A stretch of 64,000 bases of DNA from Corylus avellana (taxonomy: Eukaryota > Streptophyta > Magnoliopsida > Fagales > Betulaceae). The notes under the pieces were generated by a model. The model did not search any database. It was not told the origin of the DNA and worked only from the letters and a program-made list of their open reading frames with translations. Made by a program: the position numbers and the translations under genes. Of this stretch, positions 23,288-35,586 are shown piece after piece; positions within the stretch are counted from its first letter, which is position 1; every line of letters begins with the position of its first letter. Location of the stretch: the NCBI RefSeq assembly GCF_901000735.1, contig NC_081546.1:11919629-11983628 (forward strand), written 5' to 3'.

Positions 23288-24314
23288 TTGACAAAATAAG
23301 CCTTTCCCATTAATGCATCCGGAAAATCAGGCTTGAGAGAGACGACAGAGGTAATAGTAGGGCTCAACGCAGTAAGTTTGGTGGAGATGGGATAGGTCAA
23401 CTTATCTTGGGAACTGTTGCAGAGATGAGCTGAACTGAGTTGGAGAGTTGCACCTGTGATGGTGGCCTGAGTTGACTCAGAAGAGAGGCAGACTTGGTCT
23501 TGAGAAACGGATTTAGAAGGTGCCAATGGAGATTTGCGAAGAGGCAGTAGCAACTCCACTTTATTAGCATAAGGTGAACTAGCTTTTAGTTTAGGGCCAT
23601 ACTTACCCAATTATGGAGGACGACGAACCACAGGACATGAGAAAGATAAGTGCCCCAATCTTCCATATGCATAACAAAATTCAGATAGATGCTTATACTG
23701 GTAAGAAATTGGAGCAGGTTGCTTCGGAGGACGTTGGAGAAGAAACCTAGTGGCTAAAGGTTCATCTAGAGGAATTAGCACACGAATCCTCGGAAAACTC
23801 TTTCTACAAGGTTTCAAGTTATTCATGTTATCAACTTCAACTAGGCCACGCAGACTAGCAGCAATACTAATAACATTTTCCACAGTTATCTTTTCCAAAG
23901 GAAGACCATGAACTTGCACCCAGATGGCTGCCTTCAGAAAATCAATATCTTCATAAGTTTCATCGTTTTCCCAACGCTTCAAGAATAAGGGAGAACCCTT
24001 AATATTCCAAGGAGAGTTATTTAAAACCCTAGAAAGATCATCCGTATCTTCAAACGTGAACACCATCTTATTGTATTCTTTGTCTTCAGTTGTAAGGGAC
24101 TACAAAAACTGCCATGCTTGGAAGATATTGTTTTTAAAGTGGATTTGGAGATAGGTTTTAGGGAAATGATCTTCCCTATCAGAGTGAGAGAGGGAAGAAG
24201 GGGTTGGTTGAAAGGAGGATCAACCAAGGTGGAGATGGAGAGATTGGAACAGTGAAGGGCATTAGTATGATTAATAAGATCATTTATCTCTTGGTGTAGA
24301 GGTTCCATGATCAA
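23288..24314 (-). pseudogene. LINE ORF1, N-terminal part, copy A
   Basis: It starts near MEPLHQEINDLIN and contains the DUF4283 region of plant L1 ORF1 (GKIISLKPISKST, then VFTFEDTDDL and NSPWNIKGSPLFLKRW). A zinc knuckle reads FCYAYGRLGHLSFSC, where the second Cys (usually CxxCG) has become Tyr. A frame change lies near 24080 and a stop near 23611. The reading frame is then cut by the hAT insertion and continues at 9107-8510. The product would be the RNA-binding LINE chaperone. Confidence 0.85.
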
Positions 24315-24613
24315 GGACAGAAGGAAGGAGCAAGGGGTAAGGGAGAAAAGAGAAGCAAAAGAGAAAGTTAAGGAAGAAGATGAATAGAGTTCAGGTGAGC
24401 TCTAAGAGAGAGAGCGCTTCTAACAACCAACAGATGAAAAAGATTGAAAAAACAGGTGTAGGTCGCTTGAGTCTTCTCCGAATATTCTTGGGTGGTTTAA
24501 GGAGTGGTCACACTCCTCTCACCTCCCTAGGTCCCTTCAGGTTTGATGATGTTGGTGCCATGTCCAATTGTTGGGGTTGATGTTGCCAACATAATGAAAA
24601 ATGAGTGTGTTAG

Positions 24614-26083
24614 TGATAAGTGTTAAAATATTCATATTTTCAGCCCTTAACTTGCATGTTTTAATTCTTTGGTTTTGGTTAACTAGGCCATTTTACTTCC
24701 CTTTTGGTGTTTTTGATGTTTTTACAAGCTTTTGGAAGAAAAGAAGCGTTTTTGGACAAATTCCATGCTTAAAGGGAAAATTAAGAAGACCTAGAAGATA
24801 TGTTTGAGCTTAGCCAATCATGGTTAAGTTTAATCCAATAAAGGAAAGGAGCAAATCGGAATTTCTCAAATAATAGTCAAAATCGGATTGGAGGCAAAAT
24901 TGGATTCTGAACATGTCTCGGTATTTTGACCATAACTTTCATCTCAGATATCTTATTGAGGTGATTCAAGCGGTATTATAAAGCTAACTCAAAGGGCTAC
25001 AAATTATTGTGAAATAGAATTTTCCCAATTCGGAGCGTCGCAAGGCCAAAATCATGCCGCAAGTCAGAAGCGCAATTCTGGGCGAATCCTATTCCGATTT
25101 GGACGTAGGTTTTCTTTATCCTAATTGGACTTGGACTTAAAACTCCGAATTTTCTAGGTTTACTTGTGTAACAAGGACTTCTAAAGCCTATAAATAAACC
25201 TCTTAGGTTCTAGGCCTAGTGTGGAGAAAGAGGCACAAGCTCTGGAAAGGAACTGAAGGCTGTATCAAGAGGAGTTTGAGTTTTTCTTCTCTTCCACCTT
25301 TTATTTTTACTATGTAGTTGATATTTTATTTAGGGCAAGATTGAAGCCCTAGTTATGTTTAATTAATATTTCAATATTGGCGCCTTTGTGATGATCTTGT
25401 TGTGCTATTTAACTTGATTAATACCTGCTTGCATGAATTCCTCATATGTGTGTGCCTGATCAACATGTGCATGTGGTATGGACTAGTTAGTTAGATCAAT
25501 TTGGATGACCGAGTCCTGGGTTTAACTTAAGTAACAAAAGAATCCACACCGCGATTCTTGGGTTAATCAACATAGGGAACTAGGAGTATACACCCATGCC
25601 CTAGGCCCTGTGTGTTTGTCGATTTTCATAGAACATATGCTTTTCTAAAGAACAACTTAGTATATACCATGCTAAATCCTTTAGGAAAGAAAAGAGTTAG
25701 AGTATGTACTCATGCCTAACTCGTTGCTTAGGGAAATCAATAGCTTAAGGCGTTAGAGTTTAACCCTTAGGTTGGCAAACATTAAATATGCATCACTTGA
25801 TCAAAGCATTGACATATTGTTATATTAGCTGAATATAATTAGTGGTGGATATCAAAACCCTAATCTTTTTTAGTTTTTGTTTATCTTTTATTCTATTGAA
25901 TTCAATCGTGACAATTGAATTTTATCTTTTAATTAAATAGGAATTTACTTCTAAACATAATTTACCAATCCTCGTGGGAATGATCTCGTATTTGCCTACT
26001 ATACTATTGTTTTGATCTTGTGCACTTGCGAGTTAAAACGTACAATTATTTACCTATTAATTTAGGTAGATTTTTGCACAACA
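24614..26083 (+). mobile_element. Solo LTR (1470 bp) in copy A only
   Basis: It starts TGATAAGTGTTAAAAT and ends TTTTTGCACAACA, flanked by the 5-bp duplication GTTAG (24609-24613, 26084-26088). Copy B shows the empty site GTGTGTTAGTAAC at about 42715. No internal region remains. The 3' part (GGGAATGATCTCGTATTTGCC, then CTTGCGAGTTAAAACG) resembles LTR ends of plant Ty3/gypsy Tat/Athila-type elements, which is a tentative assignment. Confidence 0.88.
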
Positions 26084-26336
26084 GTTAGTAACCTAATAAG
26101 TAGCAACATAACTTTAAAAAATTGAAATAAAAATGACAACAATTCCTAATAGTAAGACAACCATTCGTGTTTATGTGGATTCCAAGGTTTTAGTGCCTTG
26201 TACTGCAGCTAAGCCTCCAACCTGCCACAAAATGACAATAAACAACATTAGTCCCATAATTTCGTGAAAATCATATGGTCGGGTTTGTTTATAAAACCTT
26301 ACAGCAGTTGCAGTATTATACTTCCTATTCCTAACC

Positions 26337-26575
26337 TCTAAGTTTTAATTATTGGCTAAATCTTCTGTGATCAAAATGGATTCAAAGTGTGCCAAATCAC
26401 TTTGGCGTCCGGACGGGACTCATAGCCGTCCGGATGGGATTTCAAAATCGCACAATGAATTTCTCCTGAGAGCCTTGTTTGCAACCTCGTCTACAAGTCC
26501 GTTCGAACACGCCGCGCCAAAAGAATGGAGAAAGCGATGTTGCCCTAGAGCCTGTTCGGACGAGCCCATTTACCA
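26337..26575 (+). repeat. 5' LTR, first 239 bp (cut by gap)
   Basis: It matches the start of the right LTR (32867 on) with roughly 15 differences, then runs into the 100-N gap. Confidence 0.9.
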
Positions 26576-26675
26576 NNNNNNNNNNNNNNNNNNNNNNNNN
26601 NNNNNNNNNNNNNNNNNNNNNNNNNNNNNNNNNNNNNNNNNNNNNNNNNNNNNNNNNNNNNNNNNNNNNNNNNNN
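26576..26675. other. Assembly gap (100 N)
   Basis: It separates the 5' LTR from CACTA-derived sequence. The rest of the LTR is missing here. Confidence 0.95.
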
Positions 26676-26917
26676 TGACAAATTTTGAAGGGAAAAAATC
26701 TGATGCAATCGGTCAAAGGGTCAATGGTGAACAGTGTCTAGGCCATTACTTTTGCCAAACAGAGCCCCAGTGTCATGAATAAACATAATGTAAGAAACCC
26801 ACAATTATACACTTATTGCAAGTATGAAGCCATTTCATTACAGTTGCTAAGCACATACCATCGAGCCCTTGCAAAAATGTTCACATCAAGTGTCACATAT
26901 TTTGCCGCACCCAACGG

Positions 26918-29391
26918 TCAAACTCGTTGAGAGAACACATCAAGGCCTTGCTTCGTTTCTTCTAGATAGCCATCAGCATTTCGCTCTTCACGGTTCCATC
27001 TTGTCTCAATCCCATGAAGATACATGAAGCAAAACGTCAAAAACTCATCAACTAAATAAGCCTCAGCAATTGAACCCTTTGGTCGCGCTTTGTTCCGCAC
27101 ACTCCTTTTATGTTTACCAAGCGTCCTTTCCATTGGATACATCCAACAGTTTTGTACTGGTCCCCCAAGCTCAGTCTCTTGAGGTAAATGAACCGCTAGA
27201 TGGACCATAACATAAAAAAATGCTGGTAGAAATATTTGTTCCATCTTGCATAGAATCACAACAATGTTAACCTTCATTTGCTTCAAAGTATCTACTTTTA
27301 ATGTCCGTGCACACAACTACTTAAAAAAATTACCCATCTCAATCAATGTTGTTACTATTTTAGGTGTTAATTTTTCACGGATTGCAATAGGAAGTAAGCG
27401 TTGTAAGAAGACATGACAACATGGCTTTTCATTCCTGATATCCTGCCAGGAAGCTTGTTCACACATTGACCAATGTTAGACGCATACCCGTTAGGAAATC
27501 TCACACATTTCAGCCACTCACATAACCGGTTCTTGTCATCTCTTGTCAAAGTGTACACTGTAAATCTCATCGTGGTGGTGGCACCATTTGTCTGCAAGTG
27601 CAATTCTTGACGTATACCTATCCCATGTAAATCTCTTCGTGTGTTGGCTGTGTCCTTTGTCTTCCCAAAAATATTCATCAATGTACCCAAGATACTATCA
27701 CATATGTTTTTCTCAATGTGCATGACATCTAAATTGTGTCATAGTTTCAATGTTGACCAGTAAGGCAACTTCAAGAAAATACTTTTCTTCCTCGAATTCA
27801 ACTCATTTATATTAACACAAGTTGTACGACGCTTTGACTTGTTCCCACTATGTTTCCCAAACTGCACATTTTCAACATGTATTAGTTGTTGCAATAGTTG
27901 ATCTCTAGACATTTCTTCAGGTTTGAATTTATGCTCCTTTGTACCATCGAACAATTCTCTTTCTTGGCACCACACATGGTCTTGAGGAAGCCACCTATGA
28001 TGACACATGTAACATTCTTTAGACCCATACTTCAACCTATAAGACATTGTATCCTTGTTACATATCGGACATGCCAGCTTTCCCTTTGTAGAATACCCAG
28101 ACAAGTTCCCATACGCAGGAAAATCGATTATAGTCCATAGTAATGCTGCATGCAACTGAAATGTCTCTTTAGTCGAAGAATCATAAGTGGTTACACCTTC
28201 ATTCCATAATTCATGCAAATCATCAACTAGAGGCCTCAAATACACATCAATGTCGTTTCCAGGTGATGTGCGAGCAGGGATAATTAAGGACAATATCATA
28301 TTTGGATCCTTCATACACATCCACGGAGGTAAATTGTATGGCATTACTACAACTGGCCATATGCTATATGTGGCACTCATATTACCAAATGGGTTGAAAC
28401 CATCACTTGCCAAACCAGGCCGCACGTTGTGGGAATCACGAGCAAATCATTCATGTTCTTTATCAAACTCTTTCCACGCAAGACCATCAGCTGGGTGTCT
28501 TAGAGTGTTGTCGTCATCTTTTCGTTCATCTTTATGCCACCTCATATGTTTGGCCATATCTTTTGACATAAACAATCGTTGCAACCTTGGTTTTATTGGG
28601 AAATACCGCAAGACCCTTTAAGGAATTTTCTTGCCACTACCCTTAACACAATTCCATGTTGAAGTGTTGCATGTTGGGCATTTTACTTTATCAGCATGTT
28701 CCTTCCAAAAAAGCACATAATCATTCTTGCATGCATGTATCGACTCATAACAAAAACTCAAGTCTTGGCAAAATTGCTTTGTTTCTTGGTACGAGTGTGA
28801 CAATGTCTCTCTATCAGGAAGGGCCTGCTTTATCAATTTAATAATTATATCGAATGCCTTGTTACTCATGTTGCAAATCGGCTTTATATGAAGCATCTTC
28901 AAAATGAAAGCTACTTTTGTAAATTTATTACAGCCTGGATAAAGTTTACCTATGCCATCTTCTCATAATCGACCAAAAGGGGTTCTATGTTCGTGATTGT
29001 CAGTTGTCAAACCCGGAGTAGTAGAGGGTTCACCTATGTTGGCTTCAAAAAATGTCACAATTCGAACATCGCCTAACAATTCTTCGATCTCATCAACCTC
29101 CTCTATCCTCACATTTGTATCAGTGTGTAAGTTGGCAGTCACGTTTATATTACATGGATCTTCTTCGCCATGAAATATCCATAGAGTGTATGTCCGATCA
29201 ATTCCATGTTCATACAAGTGACTCTCCACCAATTCAATATGATGAAAATATTGATTTGTACAATCACGACATGGACACCTCATAATGCTATCTACATCCA
29301 CACATTGACACGCCATTCTTAGGAATTCTTCAACACCTTTTAGATATCGATCTGAACATTGAGTAGGTTCTTGCATCCAACTCTTATCCAT
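26918..29391 (-). pseudogene. CACTA transposase (TNP2 family), degraded
   Basis: Minus-strand fragments in the expected order. A Transpos_assoc-type N-terminus (MDKSWMQ, CPCRDC, 29391-28963) is followed by the linker region (about 28902-28618). The tnp2 core comes next (about 28440-27367), with PYNLPPWMC, ACPICNKDT and the signature HNLDVMHIEKN interrupted by TGA at about 27737. A DUF4218-like part is at 27316-26918. Stops also occur near 28620 and 28445. It would have encoded the enzyme moving a CACTA element. No CACTACAAGAA ends are visible; both sides end in gaps. Confidence 0.88.
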
Positions 29392-30929
29392 CTCGATTCA
29401 CTATCACAAGTTACTCCTTACCTACATTTAATCACAGGCGTGTTTAGAGAAGTTTTAATTTTCTGTCACAATTATCAAATTTTCAGATTTATAAGTCACT
29501 CACGAAAGCTTTTAAGTACAAGATTCAAGATATATATGCAAAGTAATAATAAGTCGTGCTTATTAATACTCGTACTATTAGTATCCTAAAAAAGCTTATT
29601 GCTTATGACTAATTTCTTATGAAGTCCTTTAAAAAAAAAAAAATGTTTTCTATGAAGTGGCCCAAACTAATTTTTGACTTCCCAAACAATTCCTTTTGAA
29701 TTTTGGTTTTTTCACGCAAAAAATTCTAGTTCCACCCTTAGTCAAACCCTTTCATATCAATATTTTGGATCTCCTTTATCTTTTCAATCATTTTCGCCAT
29801 CTTTAGGAGCTAGCTAGGTTTACAAGAGTGAGATCCTATTAATTATCTTTCCTTCTCTTTAAGTTCTTCAATCATTTTTTTATTCCCAAGAGGTAGTTGT
29901 ACAATAGGGACACCTGATTAATTATTTTAGTTTGTAACTTAATTTTGGTTTAATCCTCAAAGTATCATCTGATTAATCTCTCAACATGTTTATATGGGGA
30001 TCACTTGAATCTTATGGGGATCTCTACCACATTTATATCATATGTGTCTCATATGTAGTAAATACAGCTACAAGTAAAGTTTAAAGGTGGTGCATAAAAA
30101 GAGTGGTAGGAGGCTACTATTTAAATAGCTACCTTATCCTCATTTTGCAGATTTCACCCAAACAAGGAATCACATGAAAGTAGCATAAACTCCACAAAAT
30201 ATAGAACAAAAATAAAAAGTTGAGATATCAAGGGAAAAAAAGAGAGCCAAGAAACCATCTTTACATAAATAAAAAGACATAGATTGTTGTTGACCTTTAC
30301 ATAAATATACTACAAGTCTACAACATATGAGAAACAAAAAAAAATGTAAATCGGAGCTCATAGGAAATGAGTCAGAGTAATCAAACAAACAAGTTAATTT
30401 TCCTTATTTCCTATCTGCTCAAATATAATATATTTACCACATTGTGTCCTCAATAAAAAGAATAAATTGGCACTTAATACCAAAAATTGATATATAATCA
30501 GTTGCTACATTGTTAAATTAGCCCCATTGCAATTTCAACAATTTTTTTTTTTTTTGGATTCTTTTTACTACATTTCAATATCATACAACTCTGATTTATC
30601 TTTTCTAAAGTTAATGGCAACCCCACCACCAGGCTCAAGCTTCTCTGCAATGACATGCAAAGAAAGTAATTGAGAAACTAAAGAATTTCATCAACAATTA
30701 CCAGTTGAAGCAGCCTCCATTTGCACAGAAACTATACAGTTGGTTATTAATACGTTATTTAGTTGAAATCTAACAAAAACCAATTTCTACAACAAACAGT
30801 TGTAACACGCAATTTATTTACTTTTTATCATAATTTTGGGCAATCAAACACATCATTAATTGTCCTTCAGATTACTTTATAATAAACCTTGTGCTTAAAA
30901 GCACACAATCTTATCTCCTAATTGGAACC
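29392..30929. other. Non-coding DNA inside the LTR element
   Basis: No gene or clear repeat is recognised. It lies upstream of the CACTA transposase start and so may be 5' sequence of that element. There is an A-run near 29630 and a T-run near 30541. Confidence 0.4.
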
Positions 30930-30937
30930 AAATCCAC

Positions 30938-31803
30938 TAGGGGTGGGCACGGGTCGGATATCGGTATTTTTCTTACCCGCCCTGCACAGTGCGGGTTCAG
31001 GAAATTCCAACCCGCCACCAGAGCACAATGAACAATATCTGCGCTGGTTTGGGTGTTGCCGGGTGGGGTAGATCGGGGCGGGTTGGGTTCTCTATTCCTT
31101 AGATCCTCTCCTTTCTTTCCTCCTCCGGCTTCTCTTCTTTCTTTTTCGTTTCATCTCTTCTGCAGGTTTCTTCTCCTCCTAAACAAACACAAGTTACACA
31201 ACCCCTACATCAGAACCCTTGAATCAAACCTAAACCAAAGAACTTGGAATTAAATCTGGACGAGGGAGAAAAAAACTTGAAATCTGGACCAAGAACTTGA
31301 GATCTCTTGAGAGAGAGAAAAAAACCTGGATTGTGGTTTAGAGGTGGGAGCGGCGCAGTAGCCCATGGCCTGAGGATGTCGAGCGGCGGTGTAGATGAAG
31401 AGAGAAGCAGATGAGAGATGGAGAGAGAGTAGCTAACGAGAAAGAGAGAACAGACCAGAGAGAGTCGCTAACGAGAAAGAGAGAACAGACCAGAGAGAGA
31501 GCAAGAGAGACGATAGAGAGCAGGAGATGGAGAGAGCAGACGTGAGAGATGAGAGAGAGGAGAAACGGCTCAAGAAAAAAATGATTAGGGTTAGGATTTT
31601 TTTTGTTTTATACTTATGCAGGGTTGGGCGGGGTGGAGCGGGTATCCACAAGGAAAAAATTTCAAAACCCGCAACCCGCCTCGTCCCGCGTGGGCTGGGA
31701 GAAATCCACTCGTACCCGCAAAAAAACACTTAAAATCTGCGCGGGGCAGGGCAGATCGGGGCGGGGCGGGTTTGCAGGTTGGGCGGGTTTTTGCCCACCC
31801 CTA
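30938..31803. mobile_element. Short non-autonomous hAT element
   Basis: Terminal inverted repeats are TAGGGGTGGGCA / TGCCCACCCCTA, with a perfect 8-bp target duplication AAATCCAC (30930-30937, 31804-31811). Subterminal GGGCGGG/CCCGCCC-type repeats cluster at both ends, and a GAGA-rich tract lies at about 31400-31560. The 866-bp element codes for nothing convincing. Confidence 0.92.
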
Positions 31804-31811
31804 AAATCCAC

Positions 31812-32117
31812 ATTCTATTCATAAGAACATGCATATTCTCGGGAACCAAAGAGTTACGCTAAGCTGAACAAAAAAGCAAAACAAGACAAAGACTAAAGTA
31901 AAATCCTACTGATACCCAATTAAGGAAATTGAAAGAAATAACACAAGCAAAGCAAACCCTTGAATCCCAAATGCCAAACCAACATTGGCCCCACAAAACT
32001 TGAACCCAAATCCCATANNNNNNNNNNNNNNNNNNNNNNNNNNNNNNNNNNNNNNNNNNNNNNNNNNNNNNNNNNNNNNNNNNNNNNNNNNNNNNNNNNN
32101 NNNNNNNNNNNNNNNNN
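31812..32117. other. Non-coding DNA and 100-N gap
   Basis: 31812-32017 shows nothing recognisable. 32018-32117 is a 100-N gap. The 3' region of the LTR retrotransposon begins immediately after it. Confidence 0.6.
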
Positions 32118-32852
32118 AGCACCAATTGTTTAAGGACACACTCTCAAAGAGAAAAAGAATCAAAATAGTGAAAGAAAATCAAAAGAACATATTCCTTACG
32201 GAATTTATTTTCACTGTGTCAAACTTGTGCCATTTTTTTTCAAAAGAGGATTGTATTGGATGAGAGTGGCTAGGCCCTCGTATGATAAGGTTTGACTTTT
32301 GATTGAATTTACTTGTCAAAACCTCGTGTTGGTGAAACTTTCTCATCTTTTTGTAAACTTGTATTTTTTTTTTTTCTGATTGAATGGCTTACACACACAA
32401 CACACAAGCATAGGTTGAATGGATCATTTTTCTTGGCTTGGGTTAAACAATATGAGTTTCTTGCCATGTCTAGCCTCATGTATATTTTGCATATTTGGAG
32501 TATGTTTGGGATATTCATTGCTAAAATACATGAGTTGTAGATGTGTGTATCATGTGTGTTCATTTGACTTTCGAGGGGGAGAATTTTTTTTTTTAAATTT
32601 CTTGTTGATTATTAAGTCTTATATTGAGGGGGAGTTTCTGTTATTCATGATTTGTTGTATTCTTCATGCATTTTCCTATATGTGATTATGAGTGTTTGAT
32701 TATTGTTTTTTTTGTTCCACATATGCCTTGATATTTTGTGTGTTGAGTGTTTCAGGAAACATGATACCTTTTGTCAATTTGTGACAAAAAGGGGGAGTAT
32801 AAAATTGGGGAGAGGATGGTGACTTGTCCGATTGATTTTGTCTCCGAAATTG
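32118..32852 (+). other. 3' non-coding region of the LTR retrotransposon
   Basis: It aligns with the minus strand of about 10215-10950, roughly 80% by eye. Shared stretches include TGTCAAACTTGTG, TATGATAAGGTTTGACTTTTG, CTTGGCTTGGGTTAA and TATGAGTTTCTTGCCAT. It contains two GAGGGGGAG-type purine runs, possibly extra polypurine tracts. It is non-coding. Confidence 0.8.
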
Positions 32853-32866
32853 CCAAAGGGGGAGTT
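32853..32866 (+). other. Polypurine tract
   Basis: CCAAAGGGGGAGTT directly before the right LTR, the same tract as in the element at 9297-21830. Confidence 0.85.
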
Positions 32867-33680
32867 TGTAAGTTTTAATTATTGGCTAAATGTTCGGTGA
32901 TCAAAATGGATTCAAAGTGTGCCAAATCACTTTGGCGTCCGGACGGGACTCATAGCCGTCCGGACGGGATTTCAAAATCGCACAATGAATTTCTCCCGAG
33001 AGCCTTGTTTACAACCCCATTTGCAAGTCCGTCCAAACACGCCGCGCTAAAAGAACGGAGAAAGCGATGTTGCCCTAGAGCCCGTCCGGATGAGCCCATT
33101 TATCGTTCGGACAGCCCGTAGTCTACTAGGTTTAATTTAAATGTATTTGAGTTCTAATTAGACTAGGGGTCTTTGTATTATATATATAGATCTCTACAGA
33201 TCTGTATAACGACGAATTTCAGCATCTAGAATTCGCCGTCATATGCTAAGAGAGTCTGTTCTCTCTCTTAGAGTGATCGTTTGTTTTTACTTATTAATTG
33301 TTGAAGTGAAGTCAACCGGAGTTCCGGTGAAGGGAGATTATGTAGAAGGATTGTGCTAGTTGTCTCTGGAAAGGGCTACTGCGGTAGAAGGCAAGTGGGT
33401 CGCTTGTCTTATACAAGATCGTGTCAATTGCAAATGTTTTGTAAGTGTGAACGTCTTGTAATCCTTTATTCTTTGGCTGCCCCGAAGAGGTTTTACAATT
33501 AAAGAGTTCTCTAATTGGTTTTCTCTTCGTAACCAAAATATTTGTGTTCTTTATTGTTAATTGCATATCTGTTTTTGGTTAATTATTATTTGTTAAGTCA
33601 GATCTTTTTCCGCATAATATTGTGTGAAACACCTATACATTCAGAATATGTGTCGTTTGGAGTTGTATATAGAATTTTCA
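32867..33680 (+). repeat. 3' LTR of the retrotransposon
   Basis: 814 bp, TGTAAG...TTTTCA. It carries repeated CCGGACGGG-type motifs (about 32937-33115), a likely TATA (TATATATAG, about 33180) and a 5-bp target duplication on its right. Confidence 0.9.
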
Positions 33681-33685
33681 TAACC

Positions 33686-35586
33686 CATTTGGCCCAGTTC
33701 ACCATGTTTAGGGTTTTCTAGTTGCTAATAACCTCTATCATTGTGACATTTTTTTACCATAGTTTCCACAAACTACATCATACCCTTAGCTAGTCACCTT
33801 AACAGCTTCCCATGACACTCATACAAAGTAGCACACTTCAGAGAGAATATACACAACACATGTGGACAAAAAACAAAATGAATGTGAAAGTATAATGAAC
33901 TTAATAGCCACCCAACCATTTGATTAAGTATACCAAACTCTAAGCACTACATCTAATAGCCACCGACCACAATTTTTGAATTAGGGACCCTAAAAAAGAA
34001 AATAACTTCCCTACAACTGACAAAAAAAACTTTGAAATCCAACATGTATATGAGTAAAACCCTTAAATAAAACAAGAAACAAACTAGGGAAAAATGCAGT
34101 TTACCCCCTTGAAATTTTATGGGTTTTTCAATTTTAACCCCAAAGTTCAAAAATTGGCAATTTATCCTCCTGAAGTTTCGAAAATTGGCAATTTAAACCT
34201 TCTGTTTAATTTTTCCGTTAAATTNNNNNNNNNNNNNNNNNNNNCGTATAAGCCACCGAAATCGAGTGAAAGTTTCAATCTTTGTGCAAAATATCTGCAA
34301 AATCGAGCATGAAATTTTGGGGGGAAATCGCTTCTTGGAGGAAAACCAATAGTCAATGGTGTATGTTAGAAACCTAAGGGTTAAAAGTGTTTTGTGCTGT
34401 TTGGTTTTACTTTTCTTTCTTTTTTATTTGTTTGTTTAAATTTTGATTATGTAACTTTTTATTAATTTCATCATCTAATGTGGCATCTAAACTCCAGGTA
34501 CTTAATGCATAGTGACGTGGAGTTTCATTAAAAATTTAGACAGAACCTTAACAAAAATATCAAGTTGGTATTTCGTTTAAATATAAGTACCACTTTTTGA
34601 AATTGAGATAGCCTTTTGAGTTTGGCTCAAACTACAAGACCCTTAAGCTTAATTTTTTTTTTTTTAAAGAAAATAAAAATTTTAACGAACAAAGCTTTTG
34701 TATTTAACCCAATCTATGTTTTAGAAAATGAAATACAACCCGAGAAAATGACCAAAATTATTGGTCAGGAGCACCCCAACGTTCCAATTTTCGAGCTCCA
34801 ACGGTCAGAAAAGGGGAGTGGAAGAAGCAAAATTTCGAGCGCATCCATCAAAGAACGAGGAGGGCACTACTGTCTTTCAAAATAAATCTTCGAACACTCA
34901 GTACTGCTTTTAGAATATTATTTGAAGCCAAAATTTTCCCTCTTGCCTGCGCTTGCACATCTTTCCCAAGTTAAACCCTCAAAAACGAAATCTTATTAGG
35001 GCTGTCAATTCGTCCCAAATTTTTTCACAGGTTTGGATCTCTCTCTCTCTCTCTCTCTCTTGCGTCTGTGTTTTTCTGATTTAGGTTTGTAATGAACTTT
35101 TGTGTGAATCAGGCTGGCGATTAATTTTTTCAGGTTTTTACTTAATTATAAACTTCTTGGGTACGTTTTTGTTGGGTTTTGAAGAAAATTTAGCCCCTTT
35201 TGGTTAGAAAGAAATTCTCTGAGGGTTTAATTTGAGTATTCTTATCCTTTTTTGGGTGAGTTTGAATCGCTGTATGTGATAAAAGACAATGAACTGCTTA
35301 ATACAATTTCGTCTGCTGGTACTGGCTTGAGAAAGCAGCAAATTGCTCGACCGACATTTTATAAATTGGTATAGTTGGTATATGTCAAGCGTTCATATTG
35401 GTCTGTTTGCTATAATTGATGTAATGAGTGCTTTTTATAAGTTCAAATTAGGTTGAAGTATATATTGATATTTGCTGATTTTGTACCTGCATGTCTTACA
35501 TGTTGGTTTCTGAAAAGGAATGTTTGTTTCTATGTTTAGGGATTTCTATATTGTTGCTTCTTCCTTAACTGTAATATTGTTAAAGA
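33686..35586 (+). promoter_or_regulatory. Upstream region of CDT1, copy A
   Basis: Counterpart of 42960-45020. It ends with the same leader (CAGG-like intron end, then GTTAAAGAATGG) and holds the MSA-like motif TCCAACGGTCA near 34797. The stretch 34090-34224 is absent from copy B. It reads like a MULE-type end (TGCAGTTTACCCCCTTGAAATT..., CCGTTAAATT) and stops at a 20-N gap (34225-34244). A (CT)n tract lies near 35040. Confidence 0.6.

Larger units (their letters stand above)
4395..24520 (-). mobile_element. L1-like LINE, copy A (interrupted by a hAT nest)
   Basis: Minus-strand non-LTR retrotransposon with its poly(A) tail visible as the T run at 4395-4413. The flanks ACCTCCTAGGTCC (4382-4394) and ACCTCCCTAGGTCC (24521-24534) form a ~13-bp target duplication. 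Without the 14.2-kb insertion at 9108-23287 the element is about 5.95 kb, a normal full length for plant L1. ORF1 holds a DUF4283-type RNA-binding region and a zinc knuckle. ORF2 holds endonuclease, reverse transcriptase, zf-RVT and RNase H regions. Both ORFs are broken, so the copy is not expected to move by itself. Confidence 0.92.
26337..33680 (+). mobile_element. LTR retrotransposon in copy A, with nested elements and gaps
   Basis: The left LTR starts at 26337 (TCTAAGTTTTAATT, a mutated TGTAAG) and the right LTR runs 32867-33680 to ...ATTTTCA. The target duplication TAACC lies at 26332-26336 and 33681-33685. Copy B has the empty site CCTAACCAATTTGG at about 42950. A polypurine tract before the right LTR sets plus orientation. 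Most of the left LTR and any primer site fall in the 26576-26675 gap. No gag or pol of this element is seen. The interior holds CACTA transposase debris and a short hAT element. Confidence 0.85.

Noticed and set aside
31433..31824. Several overlapping open frames of 60-100 codons
   Set aside because: They fall within the GA-rich and GGGCGGG-rich parts of a short hAT element with clear ends and target duplication; compositional artefacts.
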